From Paracoccaceae bacterium (GTDB lineage Bacteria > Pseudomonadota > Alphaproteobacteria > Rhodobacterales > Rhodobacteraceae): a DNA stretch of 47,677 nucleotides. Where the stretch lies: the NCBI GenBank assembly GCA_024642725.1, contig JAHEAO010000022.1, positions 1 to 47,677 of the forward strand, given 5' to 3'. The notes beneath the pieces are model-generated. The model did no database searches, was not told the origin of the DNA, and saw only the letters and a list, made by a program, of their open reading frames with translations. The position numbers and the translations under genes were made by a program. Of this stretch, positions 27,621 through 37,638 are shown piece after piece (within the stretch, counting starts at the first letter, position 1; every line of letters begins with the position of its first letter).

Positions 27621-28174
27621 TTCTTGATCTTCTCTACCGTGAGATTGCCGTTGGTATAGACGCAGATATCGGCCGCAATCGACATCGCCTTGCGCGCGAC
27701 GTCCTCTGCGGACAGATCGCCATCCATCAGCGCGCGGGCCGCGGCCAGGGCATAGTTGCCGCCCGATCCGATCGCGGTCACGTCATGTTCCGGCTCCAGC
27801 ACATCGCCTGCTCCGGTGATCACCAGCAGGTCCTTGCCGTCGCTGACGATCAGCATCGCTTCCAGCTTTTGCAGGTATTTGTCGGTGCGCCAGTCTTTGG
27901 CGAGTTCTATGGCGGCCCGCGCCAACTGGCCCGGTGTTGCGTCGAGCTTTGCTTCCAGTCGTTCGAGCAGGGTGAAGGCATCTGCGGTCGAGCCGGCGAA
28001 CCCCGCGACCACATCTGTGCCACCACTCGATAGGCGCCGCACCTTGCGCGCAGTTCCCTTGATCACGGTCTGGCCAAGGCTGACCTGCCCGTCACCCGCA
28101 ATCACCACTTCGCCACCCTTGCGCACCCCGATGATCGTGGTGCCATGCCAGCCCGGAAAACTGTCTTCTGCCAT
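27617..28174 (-). CDS. hslV: HslV, peptidase subunit of the HslVU protease
   Basis: HslV (ClpQ) is the proteasome-like threonine peptidase. The nucleophile is the first Thr of [10 protein letters not shown] (Thr12). In E. coli only Met precedes the catalytic Thr, while here eleven residues ([11 protein letters not shown]) would have to be removed, as in other alphaproteobacteria. Other conserved parts: [43 protein letters not shown] and the end [12 protein letters not shown]. 185 residues. First gene of the operon; divergent from the capsule-type gene across about 100 bp. Confidence 0.97.
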   Translation of the reverse strand: MAEDSFPGWHGTTIIGVRKGGEVVIAGDGQVSLGQTVIKGTARKVRRLSSGGTDVVAGFAGSTADAFTLLERLEAKLDATPGQLARAAIELAKDWRTDKYLQKLEAMLIVSDGKDLLVITGAGDVLEPEHDVTAIGSGGNYALAAARALMDGDLSAEDVARKAMSIAADICVYTNGNLTVEKIKK

Positions 28175-28276
28175 GTCGCCTCTCTGCGTTTGTCCAGCGC
28201 TATATGGACATCGCTTGGGCAGCGCACAACCGCTTTCCCTTGTCGCTATGCGGGGCGGGCGCTAGCGTCCCGGTCG

Positions 28277-29194
28277 ATGACGGCAGAGAAAACATTGATT
28301 TTCTATCTGGAACCGGGCTTTCGCGAACGTGCAGAGTCCGGCAAAGTCAATTTCATCAACAAGATCGTTTCGGCCTTCGCATCTTGCGGAATCGTTGCCG
28401 AGTTTCAGGGAAACAGCGATGCGGAGGTGCTCGGCTCGATTGCCCACCCCGGATATGCGCTCTACCTGATGGAAGATCCTGTCAGTCCGCGCGGGCTGAC
28501 CATGCGGCTGAGCTATTTCTATCCTTTCTGGCGAATCGAGAAGAGCGGCAAGCGTTGGGAATTCGAAGTCGCTGGAACCCGCTTCGACCCCGAGTCCATC
28601 GACAGGGCAGAGGCGGTGGGTTTTGTCCGGCAGTGGCGAAAACGGCTCTTCAGCGATGTGAAACAGGAATGGTCCGGGAACGGTCATGTCTATATTCCGC
28701 TTCAGGGCCGTCTGACCGAACATCGGTCCTTTCAGGCGATGCGGCCGCTCGACATGATCAAGGCCACGCTTTCCGAAGAGAAGTCCCGCAAGGTCATTCT
28801 GGGGCTGCATCCCGGAGAAACCTACGAAGCGGACGAGCTGGATGCGCTCGACAGGCTGGTGGAAGCTCACCCGCGACTGTCGCTGTCAAAAGCCGGGCCG
28901 GTCGATCTGGTCCGAGGGGCCGACTACATTGTGACGCAGAATTCTTCCGTGACGATGACAGGTTATTTCTTCGACAAACCCGTCGTTCTCTTCGGGAGAA
29001 TCGATTTCCACCACATAGCGGCCAATGTGCACGACCTTGGCGTTGAAGACGCGTTCCGGCAGGTGCGCGAAATGCAGCCGGACTATACGCGGTATCTGTT
29101 CTGGTTTCTGCAGCTCATGTCGATCAATGCCGGGCGCGACAATGTCGAAAATCGCATACTGGAGACCGTCAGGACAAGGGGCTGGCAGGTCTGA
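28277..29194 (+). CDS. Capsule polysaccharide (KpsS/KpsC-like) family protein
   Basis: 305 residues. The C-terminal two-thirds match the capsule-polysaccharide biosynthesis/export family: HVYIPLQGRLTEHRSFQ, ILGLHPGETY and, most telling, VTQNSSVTMTGYFFDKPVVLFG. Related proteins (KpsC/KpsS) are sugar transferases that add the Kdo linker to capsular polysaccharide. No capsule-transport genes are nearby, so this is an orphan and its acceptor is unknown. The frame is open from 28145; the ATG at 28277 (MTAEKTLIFYL) is the best start although no Shine-Dalgarno is obvious. Followed by a hairpin terminator shared with trxA. Confidence 0.65.
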   Translation: MTAEKTLIFYLEPGFRERAESGKVNFINKIVSAFASCGIVAEFQGNSDAEVLGSIAHPGYALYLMEDPVSPRGLTMRLSYFYPFWRIEKSGKRWEFEVAGTRFDPESIDRAEAVGFVRQWRKRLFSDVKQEWSGNGHVYIPLQGRLTEHRSFQAMRPLDMIKATLSEEKSRKVILGLHPGETYEADELDALDRLVEAHPRLSLSKAGPVDLVRGADYIVTQNSSVTMTGYFFDKPVVLFGRIDFHHIAANVHDLGVEDAFRQVREMQPDYTRYLFWFLQLMSINAGRDNVENRILETVRTRGWQV

Positions 29195-29198
29195 ACGA

Positions 29199-29225
29199 AA
29201 AAGGGGCGCCAAAGCACCCCTTCTT
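29199..29225. terminator. Bidirectional intrinsic terminator
   Basis: AAGGGG (29201-29206) pairs with CCCCTT (29217-29222), and GC/GC pairs inside around loop CAAA. T-rich DNA flanks one side and A-rich DNA the other, so it can end both the capsule-type gene (+) and trxA (-). Confidence 0.7.
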
Positions 29226-29246
29226 GATCTGGTTTTGCAGCGGCGA

Positions 29247-29567
29247 TCAGATCGCGTCTTCGATCCAGCTTTGCAGGGCCGCTTTCGGCGCCGCCCCGAC
29301 CTTGTTCGAAACAACCTGCCCGCCTTTGAACATGAACAGCGCCGGAATACCGCGCACACCCATCTGGGCCGGGGAATTCGGATTCTCGTCAACGTTAACC
29401 TTGACGATCTTTACCTTGCCGTCGAACTGGTCGGACAATTCTTCCAGAGCCGGGCCGATCTGCTTGCAGGGGCCGCACCACTCGGCCCAGAAATCGACGA
29501 CTACAGGAATGTCGGACTGTCTGACTTCGGTGTCGAACGTGGCGTCTGTGACGGGAACGGTGGCCAT
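29247..29567 (-). CDS. trxA: Thioredoxin
   Basis: A 106-residue cytosolic thioredoxin that keeps protein thiols reduced. It has the active site [13 protein letters not shown] and the conserved cis-Pro segment [13 protein letters not shown]. Full length with no signal peptide. Its ATG has GGAGAG upstream. It is the last gene of the leftward addB-addA-trxA series, 58 bp after addA, and could supply reductant for MsrA, whose export however would require a membrane relay. Confidence 0.97.
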   Translation of the reverse strand: MATVPVTDATFDTEVRQSDIPVVVDFWAEWCGPCKQIGPALEELSDQFDGKVKIVKVNVDENPNSPAQMGVRGIPALFMFKGGQVVSNKVGAAPKAALQSWIEDAI

Positions 29568-29625
29568 TAATTCTCTCCAATGGAACGATGGGTCGCGGGA
29601 AAGGTATGGATAGCGGTCCGGAACG

Positions 29626-32600
29626 TCAAGATGTGGAGGTGTCGCGGAGAGCCTGCCTCACGATGTCGTGGGGCAGGGGCATAAGAGTGGCGGTTCGGGT
29701 CCACAAAATAGCTACGTCGACTCGCTTTCCGGGATAGATTTGTCCAAGCGCCGACGCATAGGCCCCCATTTGTTTCAACAGCCCTAGCGGAACGTCCAGG
29801 GGATCTTGGGGAATCACTGCATTCGATTTGAAGTCGATCGCCAGAACACTGTCTGCCCGGATCACCAACCGGTCGATTGACCCGTTGATGCGGGCGCCCG
29901 CAAGTTCGGGCAACGAAGCGCTGACCGGCACTTCGGCCAACGAATTTGAGCCGAACAGGTACTCAAGGTCAGGGTTTCCAAGAACGGCTTGGGCTTCTGC
30001 GAGAATATCATCGGCCAGATCGGAAGGGACCGCCGCCTCGCCAACCGACAAGAGCGCGCGCGCAAGGTTCGGCCAGTTGTCGCGCGGGTGTTCGGGCAGG
30101 TGTTCCAGCAGCCGGTGCAAATGGGTGCCTCGCTCCATCGCTGCTTCGGTATCCAGAGCGGCGGCCTCACCCGGCATGACTTTCGCACCGCCCAAACCGG
30201 AGGGCGCCAATGTCGCCGGCCGGTCCGCAGGCGGATCTGCCCGCGTGGTCAGCCAAAGTGGCAGCGGTTCCCGAGGCCCGGCATTTGCTGTCTCTTCGCC
30301 ACGCTCGACCTCGGCCCAGTCACCGTGTTGCAGACGCAGACCGACGCCGGCCGGTGTAATCAGCGGCATCGCGCCGGCTTCGATCATGCCGGCCTCGACC
30401 AGCCCGTGCCAGTTGCCCGGGTCCTTGCCTGTTTCGCCGCAGCCGCAAACGATCAGCCATCTCTCGGCCCGGGTCAGCGCGACGTACAAGAGCCGCATCC
30501 GTTCTTCGTCCTGCGCGGTTTTCGCAACGGCCATCGCTCCGGCCATCGCTTCCGGCATCTGGTCTGACCGGGTCTTCCACAGCGGCGGCAGGCCGTCAGG
30601 CTGAATCAGGTCGTCACGATGACGGATCGTGCGATCGGCGGTATCGGGCAAGATGACAATTGGAGATTCCAGCCCCTTCGCACCATGCGTGGTCATCACC
30701 CGGATCCGGTCGCCTGCGGCATCCGACTGCCGCTTGATCTCGACCTCGTCGGTTTCCATCCAGGTCAAGAACCCCGTAAGGCTCGGGGTCTCGGTCGTCT
30801 CATAGCTCATCGCCAGCGACAGCATGGCGTCGATGCCGTCTTCTGCCTCGTCGCCCAGACGGGCCAAAAGCCGCAGGCGGCCACCGAACCGCGTCAGAAT
30901 CCGTTCGATCAATTCGTAGGGGGCAAGAAAATCTGCCTGATTGCGCAGTTGGTACAGCGTTTCATGCGCCTCCGGGAAATCGGACTTGCGACGCCGCAAC
31001 GCCTGCCAAAGCCGCGTTTCGCTGCGGGTATGGGCAAGGTCGTAAAGCTGTCCCTCGGTCAGTCCGATGATCGGCGATCTCAGGACCGACGCCAGCGACA
31101 GGTCATCGTCGGGGGTTGCCAGAAATCGCAAAAGCGCCGTCAGATCCTGCACGGCGAGCTCCGCCCCGACTTTCAGCCGGTCGGCTCCGGCAACGTCCAG
31201 CCCTTTGGATTTGCAGGCACGGATGATCTCGTGAAACAGCCGCGACCGGCGTTGCACAAGGATCAGGAAGTCGCCGGCAGTGATCTTGCGGAAAGCGCCG
31301 TTTCCTCCTGGAACAGAGCCGGTCTTGATCATCCGATCGATTTCTTCCGCGATCTTGTTGGCCAATACGACACGGGCATCCGTCTGAGCGATCTTGTCGG
31401 TCGGATCGTACCATTCACGGTCTTCGGGGCCTTGGCTCTTGGGAACGACGGGCCAGTGGTCGACCCGTCCGGGCAGCGCTGCGTGAAAGGCGAGGTGAAG
31501 CGGCACGCCGCCAAGGCCACGACCCCCGGTCGTTCGGAACGTGGCATCGACCAGTTCAAGAACCGCGCGCGATGATCGGAAGGAATAATCGAGTGACTGA
31601 CGCTGCAATTTGCGCCCGACCGTCTGCAGGCGAGACTCGAAGTGCTGGCGCATCTGGTCGAAGGCGCGGGGATCGGCTCCTTGGAACGAATAGATTGATT
31701 GTTTCAGGTCGCCGACCACAAAAATCGTGCGTTCCACACCGTCTCGGGCGCCCTTGCCCGTCGTGAACTCCTCGGCCAACAGCTCGATCACACGCCATTG
31801 CTCGGGGCTCGTGTCCTGCGCCTCGTCGACAAGGATATGATCGATTCCGCCATCGAGCCTGAACAGCACCCATTCCGCGACGACCGGATTGGTCAGCAAC
31901 TTGCGCGCGCCGATGATCAGATCATCGAAATCAAGCCAGCCGCGTTGTTCCTTGCGGGCGGCATATTCGGGCAGGAAAATGCCCGCGAAGTCGTAAAGTG
32001 CGGCGGAGCGTTCCGCTGCGAAAAGCTGGTTGCGCAAAGGTCTAGCCGCTTCGACGCGCTGCATGAAATCTTCAAGCCGGTCCAGTATCGTTGCGATCTG
32101 GCTGCGCAGGTCCTTCGTCGGAAAACTGCCGATCTTGGCGGAAAAGGGTTGCTTGGCCCCGGCGCCTGTCAGGAAGACCGAGGCGAGGAGTTCGAAATCC
32201 TCAAGCGTTGGTCCACCCGCAGAAATCGCGGATAGAAGCTTTGCAGCGCGCTGGTCTGTGACCTTTTCGCTTCTTGCCAAAGCAGTGCAGAGATCGGTCA
32301 GCAGCCCGGCTTCGCCGCCAACGAGAAGCTGCGCCGACAGATCGGCCCGGGAAAACCCCGGCGGCAGATCGAATGCAGCCCAGATCGTTGCACGGTCGCC
32401 GCCAGCCAGCAGCGCCTCTCGCCGCCGGACCAATTCGGTCGTCAGACCGTCCAGATCCTCGCCGGTATAGTGCCGTGCCAGAGCCTCAATCACCGGCAGA
32501 TGCGGCCCGCTCGCAAGATCCTCGACCACTTCTTCGCGCAACAACTTCGCGGAACGATCATCGATCTCCCGGAAGAATGGCGACACGCCCGCTTCCATCG

Positions 32601-33003
32601 GGAACCGTCGCAGAAGCGAGGCGCAGAACGAATGGATCGTCTGAATTTTCAGGCCGCCGGGGGTCTCGATGGCCCGCGCGAAAAGCGTCCGGGCATGTGC
32701 CAGATCGCCGGGCGACAAGGTCTCTTCGACACCGAGTTCTCGCAACTCGGCCTGCAACGCTTCATCGCCTTTCATCGCCCATTCACCGAGGCGGCGGAAC
32801 AGGCGGTTCTGCATCTCGGTTGCTGCGGCCTTGGTATAGGTCAGGCAGAGGATATTCTGAGGCGAGACCCGGCGCAGAAGTAGCCGAGCTACCCGGTCGG
32901 TCAGAACGCGTGTCTTGCCCGATCCGGCATTTGCCGAAAGCCAGGTCGAAACCGCAGGATCTGCGGCGGATATCTGCCGCAGCGTTGCGTCATTGGCGGT
33001 CAT
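29626..33003 (-). CDS. addA: Double-strand break repair helicase-nuclease AddA
   Basis: AddA is the UvrD-like motor and one of the two nucleases of the AddAB complex, which resects double-strand breaks for RecA. 1125 residues: Walker [37 protein letters not shown], Walker [33 protein letters not shown], motif V/VI-type [12 protein letters not shown] and [15 protein letters not shown], and the C-terminal RecB-family nuclease core [10 protein letters not shown] (Asp-x-Lys). Start overlaps the addB stop (ATGA), so the two subunits are made together. Confidence 0.95.
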   Translation of the reverse strand: MTANDATLRQISAADPAVSTWLSANAGSGKTRVLTDRVARLLLRRVSPQNILCLTYTKAAATEMQNRLFRRLGEWAMKGDEALQAELRELGVEETLSPGDLAHARTLFARAIETPGGLKIQTIHSFCASLLRRFPMEAGVSPFFREIDDRSAKLLREEVVEDLASGPHLPVIEALARHYTGEDLDGLTTELVRRREALLAGGDRATIWAAFDLPPGFSRADLSAQLLVGGEAGLLTDLCTALARSEKVTDQRAAKLLSAISAGGPTLEDFELLASVFLTGAGAKQPFSAKIGSFPTKDLRSQIATILDRLEDFMQRVEAARPLRNQLFAAERSAALYDFAGIFLPEYAARKEQRGWLDFDDLIIGARKLLTNPVVAEWVLFRLDGGIDHILVDEAQDTSPEQWRVIELLAEEFTTGKGARDGVERTIFVVGDLKQSIYSFQGADPRAFDQMRQHFESRLQTVGRKLQRQSLDYSFRSSRAVLELVDATFRTTGGRGLGGVPLHLAFHAALPGRVDHWPVVPKSQGPEDREWYDPTDKIAQTDARVVLANKIAEEIDRMIKTGSVPGGNGAFRKITAGDFLILVQRRSRLFHEIIRACKSKGLDVAGADRLKVGAELAVQDLTALLRFLATPDDDLSLASVLRSPIIGLTEGQLYDLAHTRSETRLWQALRRRKSDFPEAHETLYQLRNQADFLAPYELIERILTRFGGRLRLLARLGDEAEDGIDAMLSLAMSYETTETPSLTGFLTWMETDEVEIKRQSDAAGDRIRVMTTHGAKGLESPIVILPDTADRTIRHRDDLIQPDGLPPLWKTRSDQMPEAMAGAMAVAKTAQDEERMRLLYVALTRAERWLIVCGCGETGKDPGNWHGLVEAGMIEAGAMPLITPAGVGLRLQHGDWAEVERGEETANAGPREPLPLWLTTRADPPADRPATLAPSGLGGAKVMPGEAAALDTEAAMERGTHLHRLLEHLPEHPRDNWPNLARALLSVGEAAVPSDLADDILAEAQAVLGNPDLEYLFGSNSLAEVPVSASLPELAGARINGSIDRLVIRADSVLAIDFKSNAVIPQDPLDVPLGLLKQMGAYASALGQIYPGKRVDVAILWTRTATLMPLPHDIVRQALRDTSTS

Positions 33004-35954
33004 GGGCCCACCTCTATTCCGACCGGTTCCTGCGATTCATCCCATTCCCCATAGCGGGCGAGGTGATCGAAATTGCCGTCGTGACGAAGCTCTGCCATGG
33101 CGCGGCGCGAGGAATAGCCCTGTGAGCGCTTCATGTATTCACGGATCAGCCGGATGAATTCGTCACGAACCTTTTCGGTTTCGCCGGGTTCCAGCGTGAT
33201 TGGATCGAACACCGGATTCGCCCCCAGCCCGATATGTGCGACTTGTGAAACCTCGCCCGCGCCGATCTTTCGAAACCCGCCGAGCTCGACCATCACGGCC
33301 TCCAGCAGAAGCTGCTTGTCGAAATACTGCATCTGGTCTTTCGACGGTGGCATCCCCGTCTTGTAGTCGTAGATGATGAAACGGCCGTCCGGCGTCCGGT
33401 CGATCCGGTCGACCTTCGCGGTCAGGGTGAAATCCACTTCGGGGAAATGAAGCGCATCCTGCTCTTCCAGCAAGACGACTTCGGCCAACGACTGGCGCAA
33501 GGCTTCGCCGGCCAAAAACCTGTCGGCCACACGTTCCAGCTTTGACTTCCACAGGACTTTCGCGGCGGGCCAAGGCGCTTCGGCGTCAAGGACTTGATCA
33601 GCGACCAGCAGCAGACGCTTATGCGCAGCGTCAGCGCCTTGCGACAGATCGAGGCCGCGAATGAACTGCTCCATAACCTTGTGCAGGACGGTTCCGCGTA
33701 AAGGGGCGTCGGCCTGTTGATGCAGGGGGTCGAGCGGCCGCAGCCGCAGCACGGATTCAGCATAGATCGCGTAGGGATCGCGGATCAGTCGCGCGATGGC
33801 GGTGACTGAAAGCGCTCTCGGGCGGGCCTCGACCGGGGGTTGCGGAGATGGGCGCGGCTCTGGATTTACCTTGGCCTCGGGCGTCTCAAGCCCGTCGACC
33901 AATTGCAGCCAGACCTCGCCGCGCTCTTTCATCGCGGCATAGGCGGCCTTGCCGTCCGCCGACATGCCCTGCATCAGGTTGCCAAGGCGGCTCAGCCAGC
34001 GCGACGGCACGGTTTCGGCCTCGTCGCTGCGCACCGACCGGGACAGAACCACCTCTTTCGCGGCAATGGCCTGCTGGAAATCATGGGCGGACAGCCCGAC
34101 GCGCCGCTCGGGCAAGAGCAGACCGGCAGCCAGCCGCATTTCCCGGTTCAGCCAGGGATCGGGTGACGGAAGTTCCGGCCACGTGCCGTCATTCAGACCG
34201 CCAAGCACGACCAGGTCAGCGCCCTGGACCCGAGCCTCAAGCGTTCCCCAGATCATGATACCGGGATGCGGACGGACCGGATCGCGGACCTCTCCCTGCG
34301 CCAGCACGGTCATCACCAGCTGCCGGTAATCGGCGGGCGTCAGGGTTCCGGCATGTTCGGCAACGGCCGCAAACTCCGAAAACAGCCGTTGCGCGACGCG
34401 TCCTTTTTCGGTCGCCCAGAGCGTCCCGGTGTCGATAGCCGATGGCCCTTCGACAAGACCCGTGGCGATAGCGACATGCCGGGACAAGTGATCGGGCGCC
34501 GGACAAGTGCCGATCTGGGAAACACCGTCAATCAACCCGGACAGCCATTTCGCCCAAGCCAGTCGTCCGTCATCCGGGTCGTGCCGCGCCGCCCATGCCA
34601 GCAGGTCGCCGGGGGTCGGGAACGGCGGTCCGTGCCGTCGCAGCCGAAGTTCCAGATCGAATGTCCACAAAAGGTGCTGCCCCCGGTCGGCGCTGGCGGA
34701 GTTCACCATCGGATGCTTCAGAAGCACCAGCAGCCTTTCCGCTGTCAGCTTTTGCCCAAACAAGTCGGCGACGTGACGCAGAAGGCGCCCCACCGCGGTC
34801 TGCGGCAAGGGTTCGCCGACACTGACATCCGGTTCGATGCCCCAGCGATCCAGAGCGGCGGTCACCTGCCGGGTCAGCACGCGGTCGGGCGTCACAAGCG
34901 CGGCCGTTCTGCCATCCCCGGCGGCCTTGCGAAGGATCGCGGCGATGGCCATGGCCTCGATCCGCGACGACGGCGCTTCGATCAGTGTAGCGGCCTTCGT
35001 CGCTTCGCCGACGCCGGTGAAGGCGGGGCCTTCTGCCATCCACTGATCCGTGACCGGGGCGGGGCGAAGCGCCAGAGACACCAGCCGGTTGCGCGCCGGG
35101 ACCGGGGCGACAGCCGCGTCCCGCCACGGCTGGACGGAACTCGCCGGCAGGTCCAGCCCGCTTAACAATTTGGCGAAGCGGAATTGGGGATGATCTTCGG
35201 ACGTTAGCGCATCGTCCAAATTGCCCCAGACTGCTTGCGGCAGGTCGAAATCGAAACCCGGCAGAACGATCGCGCCTTGCGGCAGCCGCGCGACCGCCTG
35301 CATCAAAAGCGCCGTCGTTCCCCGTGACCCGGTGGACCCGGCAACCAAGACCGGATGTGTTGGCGGTGAGTTCTTCCAGCTCTCCAGCATCCGCTCTACG
35401 ACCATCCTGTTGCGACCGACGGAGTCCGGGGCCTCTCCGCTCTCAGGTCCAAAGAACCGTCCAACGGCATCGAGGAACAACAGGCTGCGCTGCCAATAGC
35501 CGGAACTGTCCGCTACATTGAGACCGCGGATCGCGGAGGGCGGAACTCCTTCATCCTGCATCTCGGCCAGAAGCTGCGCCAGGCTATCCGCAAGATCGAA
35601 AAGAGCCGCTCGCGGGGCAAGATCAGGCTGGGCTTCCAGCAGGCGACGGATCAACTGGCTAAGCTCCAGCCGGCGCTGCAGGTTTGAAACCACCGGCGGC
35701 AGGTCCGGCCCCGCCGGATCGTGGGCGAGGTCGGCGACCAGCCGGATCTGCGGCAGGAGCCGGGCCGGGCCCTCGTCGAAAAGCTGCACCATTCTGCGCT
35801 GCATCCGGCGCGTGTTCACGAAAACCTCGACCTTGGCCATGGTCTCTGGCGGCTTCCCGGCCATGCGTTCGCAGAGACCTTGAACCAGATGTCGCGGAAA
35901 GTCCGCACCTGGCGGGCAGGCAAAGACACGCGGTTTCGCGCTGGGTTCAAACAT
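33000..35954 (-). CDS. addB: Double-strand break repair protein AddB
   Basis: The second subunit of AddAB, 984 residues. The N-terminal half is a degenerate UvrD-like helicase; the C-terminal nuclease domain contains GTVLHKVMEQFIRGL, KVDRIDRTPDGRFIIYDYKTG (Asp-x-Lys) and ends with a long tail. In Firmicute AddB four Cys around this domain hold a 4Fe-4S cluster. Here the equivalent segment DPYAIYAESVLRL has no Cys, nor does the rest of the C-terminal domain, so the cluster is absent. Start overlaps the murU end by 8 bp, stop overlaps addA. Confidence 0.92.
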   Translation of the reverse strand: MFEPSAKPRVFACPPGADFPRHLVQGLCERMAGKPPETMAKVEVFVNTRRMQRRMVQLFDEGPARLLPQIRLVADLAHDPAGPDLPPVVSNLQRRLELSQLIRRLLEAQPDLAPRAALFDLADSLAQLLAEMQDEGVPPSAIRGLNVADSSGYWQRSLLFLDAVGRFFGPESGEAPDSVGRNRMVVERMLESWKNSPPTHPVLVAGSTGSRGTTALLMQAVARLPQGAIVLPGFDFDLPQAVWGNLDDALTSEDHPQFRFAKLLSGLDLPASSVQPWRDAAVAPVPARNRLVSLALRPAPVTDQWMAEGPAFTGVGEATKAATLIEAPSSRIEAMAIAAILRKAAGDGRTAALVTPDRVLTRQVTAALDRWGIEPDVSVGEPLPQTAVGRLLRHVADLFGQKLTAERLLVLLKHPMVNSASADRGQHLLWTFDLELRLRRHGPPFPTPGDLLAWAARHDPDDGRLAWAKWLSGLIDGVSQIGTCPAPDHLSRHVAIATGLVEGPSAIDTGTLWATEKGRVAQRLFSEFAAVAEHAGTLTPADYRQLVMTVLAQGEVRDPVRPHPGIMIWGTLEARVQGADLVVLGGLNDGTWPELPSPDPWLNREMRLAAGLLLPERRVGLSAHDFQQAIAAKEVVLSRSVRSDEAETVPSRWLSRLGNLMQGMSADGKAAYAAMKERGEVWLQLVDGLETPEAKVNPEPRPSPQPPVEARPRALSVTAIARLIRDPYAIYAESVLRLRPLDPLHQQADAPLRGTVLHKVMEQFIRGLDLSQGADAAHKRLLLVADQVLDAEAPWPAAKVLWKSKLERVADRFLAGEALRQSLAEVVLLEEQDALHFPEVDFTLTAKVDRIDRTPDGRFIIYDYKTGMPPSKDQMQYFDKQLLLEAVMVELGGFRKIGAGEVSQVAHIGLGANPVFDPITLEPGETEKVRDEFIRLIREYMKRSQGYSSRRAMAELRHDGNFDHLARYGEWDESQEPVGIEVGP

Positions 35955-36642
35955 TCCCTGCCGCTTTCAGCATGGCTTCGGCCCTTGCAATTCCTTCGGG
36001 ACTGCCAACGTCACACCATCCGCCGCGATGCACAATCCCGTAAAGCCTTCGCCGATCCAGCATCAGGTCCCAGACACGGTTCAGTGAAAACGCTGCTTCC
36101 GGGATTTCGGCAAGAAGGCCGGTCGTCAGTATCTGGGCACCGGTGTAGACCAGCCCCGGGCCGCGAGAAAGCCGACCATCCCGGTCCATGTGGAAATCGC
36201 CCGCTCCGACATGGCCCCGCGCATTCTGCCGCTCAACCAGAAGCAAAAGGCCGTCCATCTCATCGGGCCGCCATTCCGCCAGTAGTCTCGAGATCGGATT
36301 CGTCCCGGTCCAGACGGCATCGGAATTCAGCGTGAACACCGGGCCGCCGCGCAGCAGCGGCAAAGCCCGGCGCAGGCCGCCGCCGGTTTCCAGAAGCGCG
36401 TCGGTTTCGTCGGAAATCAATACGCCGCTGTCTTTCAGATGTTCCGTGATCTGATCCGGCAGGTAGTGAACATTCGCAACGACATTGGGAATCGCGGCCC
36501 CTCTCACCAGCGCCAGCGCATGGTCGATCAGCGGCTTGCCCGCCACCTCGATCATCGGTTTGGGGCGGTCATTGGTCAGCGCGCCCATGCGCGTTCCCCT
36601 TCCCGCCGCAAAAAGCATCAGGGAACTGGGGCTGCCGCGCAT
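35947..36642 (-). CDS. murU: Nucleotidyltransferase, probable MurNAc-1-phosphate uridylyltransferase MurU
   Basis: 231 residues with the sugar-nucleotide transferase start LMLFAAGRGTRMGALTNDRPKPMIEVAGKPLIDHAL, and FTLNSDAVWTG supplying the metal-binding Asp. MurU makes UDP-MurNAc from MurNAc-1-phosphate in a peptidoglycan recycling shortcut that bypasses fosfomycin-sensitive MurA. The assignment rests on the sequence type plus direct linkage to an amgK-type kinase, which supplies the sugar-1-phosphate. The ATG at 36642 (MRGSPSSLM) overlaps amgK by 25 bp. A mannose-1-phosphate guanylyltransferase is the alternative. Confidence 0.82.
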   Translation of the reverse strand: MRGSPSSLMLFAAGRGTRMGALTNDRPKPMIEVAGKPLIDHALALVRGAAIPNVVANVHYLPDQITEHLKDSGVLISDETDALLETGGGLRRALPLLRGGPVFTLNSDAVWTGTNPISRLLAEWRPDEMDGLLLLVERQNARGHVGAGDFHMDRDGRLSRGPGLVYTGAQILTTGLLAEIPEAAFSLNRVWDLMLDRRRLYGIVHRGGWCDVGSPEGIARAEAMLKAAGNV

Positions 36643-37637
36643 CGTGCTTTCATCCTGGTCCGGAAATCCTCTGTCGGTTCCGGCAGAGCGGCCAGAACAA
36701 TGTTTCGAAGTGTCGTCAGATCGGGGTGAGACAGATCGGTCGACAAGTGCCGCCAGACCCGGGGCATCATCCCGACGTAATGCGGCTTTCCCTGCAACTG
36801 GCAAAGCCGCGCAAAGACGCCGAGGATACGCAGATTGCGCTGGGCGCCATAGACAGCCACGGCGCGGTTCAGATCTTCCGGATGAGCCCGGCTTGAACGG
36901 ATGTAGCGGTCGGTCAGGGGTTGAATCAGCGCAGGCTTGGGATCACGTCGCGCGTCGCGCAGCAGTGAAGCCAGATCGTAAGCCGGATGGCAAAGAAACG
37001 CGTCCTGAAAGTCCAGAAGCCCGACGCGGCGGATGCCGTTGCGATCCGGCAGCCAGACAAGGTTTTCAGAATGAAAGTCCCGCAAGGCGAGCACTGGCCG
37101 GTCCGTCTCGACCAGGGACAGGAGCCGCGTCAGTTCGTCCGTGAAGGCCTGCTTCGCTTCGATCGGGGCATTGGCGCCGGGAACATACCAGTCGAAAACG
37201 ATGGCCGCAAACTCGGCCATCTGCGTGGGCGTGAAGGTCGAAACGCCTGCTGGCGCCTGCACGGAATGCAGATGCGCAAGAACATCCACTGCCGCGTTGT
37301 AAAGCGGAGCCTCGGTCTTTGGGTCGTCGTGCATCATCCGGGCAAAGATCAGGTCACCGAAATCTTCCAGCAGTAGAAACCCGTGATCCGGATCCTCGGC
37401 GATGCTGCGCGGTGCGCTCAGCCCGTTCCGGTCAAGATGCCGGGCGATCCGCTGGAACGGCTCCAAACTCGCGGCTTCTGTCAGCCCCGTCATCATCAGC
37501 ACGGCGGTCTCGCCGCTGTCTTTTCGCAGCCGGTCATATCGGCGGGCAGAAGCGTCCCCGGCCAGAGAAGTGCGGGACGCCTTCGCCCATCCTGCGCCGG
37601 TCAGAAACTCTGTCAGGTGATCGTGAGTGTCGGCCAT
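36618..37637 (-). CDS. amgK: Aminoglycoside-phosphotransferase-fold kinase, probable MurNAc/GlcNAc kinase AmgK
   Basis: A 339-residue kinase of the APH fold. The catalytic loop is LALRDFHSENLVWL (Asp and Asn) and the metal-binding Asp is in VGLLDFQDAF. AmgK phosphorylates the anomeric hydroxyl of MurNAc and GlcNAc released from cell-wall turnover. It sits one base after tsaE and overlaps murU, the standard recycling pair. The alternative reading as an antibiotic kinase is unlikely because of this context. A likely Gly-rich/nucleotide segment is SLAGDASARRYDRL. Confidence 0.84.
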   Translation of the reverse strand: MADTHDHLTEFLTGAGWAKASRTSLAGDASARRYDRLRKDSGETAVLMMTGLTEAASLEPFQRIARHLDRNGLSAPRSIAEDPDHGFLLLEDFGDLIFARMMHDDPKTEAPLYNAAVDVLAHLHSVQAPAGVSTFTPTQMAEFAAIVFDWYVPGANAPIEAKQAFTDELTRLLSLVETDRPVLALRDFHSENLVWLPDRNGIRRVGLLDFQDAFLCHPAYDLASLLRDARRDPKPALIQPLTDRYIRSSRAHPEDLNRAVAVYGAQRNLRILGVFARLCQLQGKPHYVGMMPRVWRHLSTDLSHPDLTTLRNIVLAALPEPTEDFRTRMKARCAAAPVP

Positions 37638-37638
37638 C

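Noticed and set aside
26328-27659. A 443-codon open frame on the plus strand
   Set aside because: It lies opposite hslU/hslV, which are certain. High G+C opens antisense frames and the product resembles nothing.
36618-37637. Aminoglycoside resistance kinase
   Set aside because: The fold matches, but overlap with a MurU-type gene makes a cell-wall sugar kinase far more likely.
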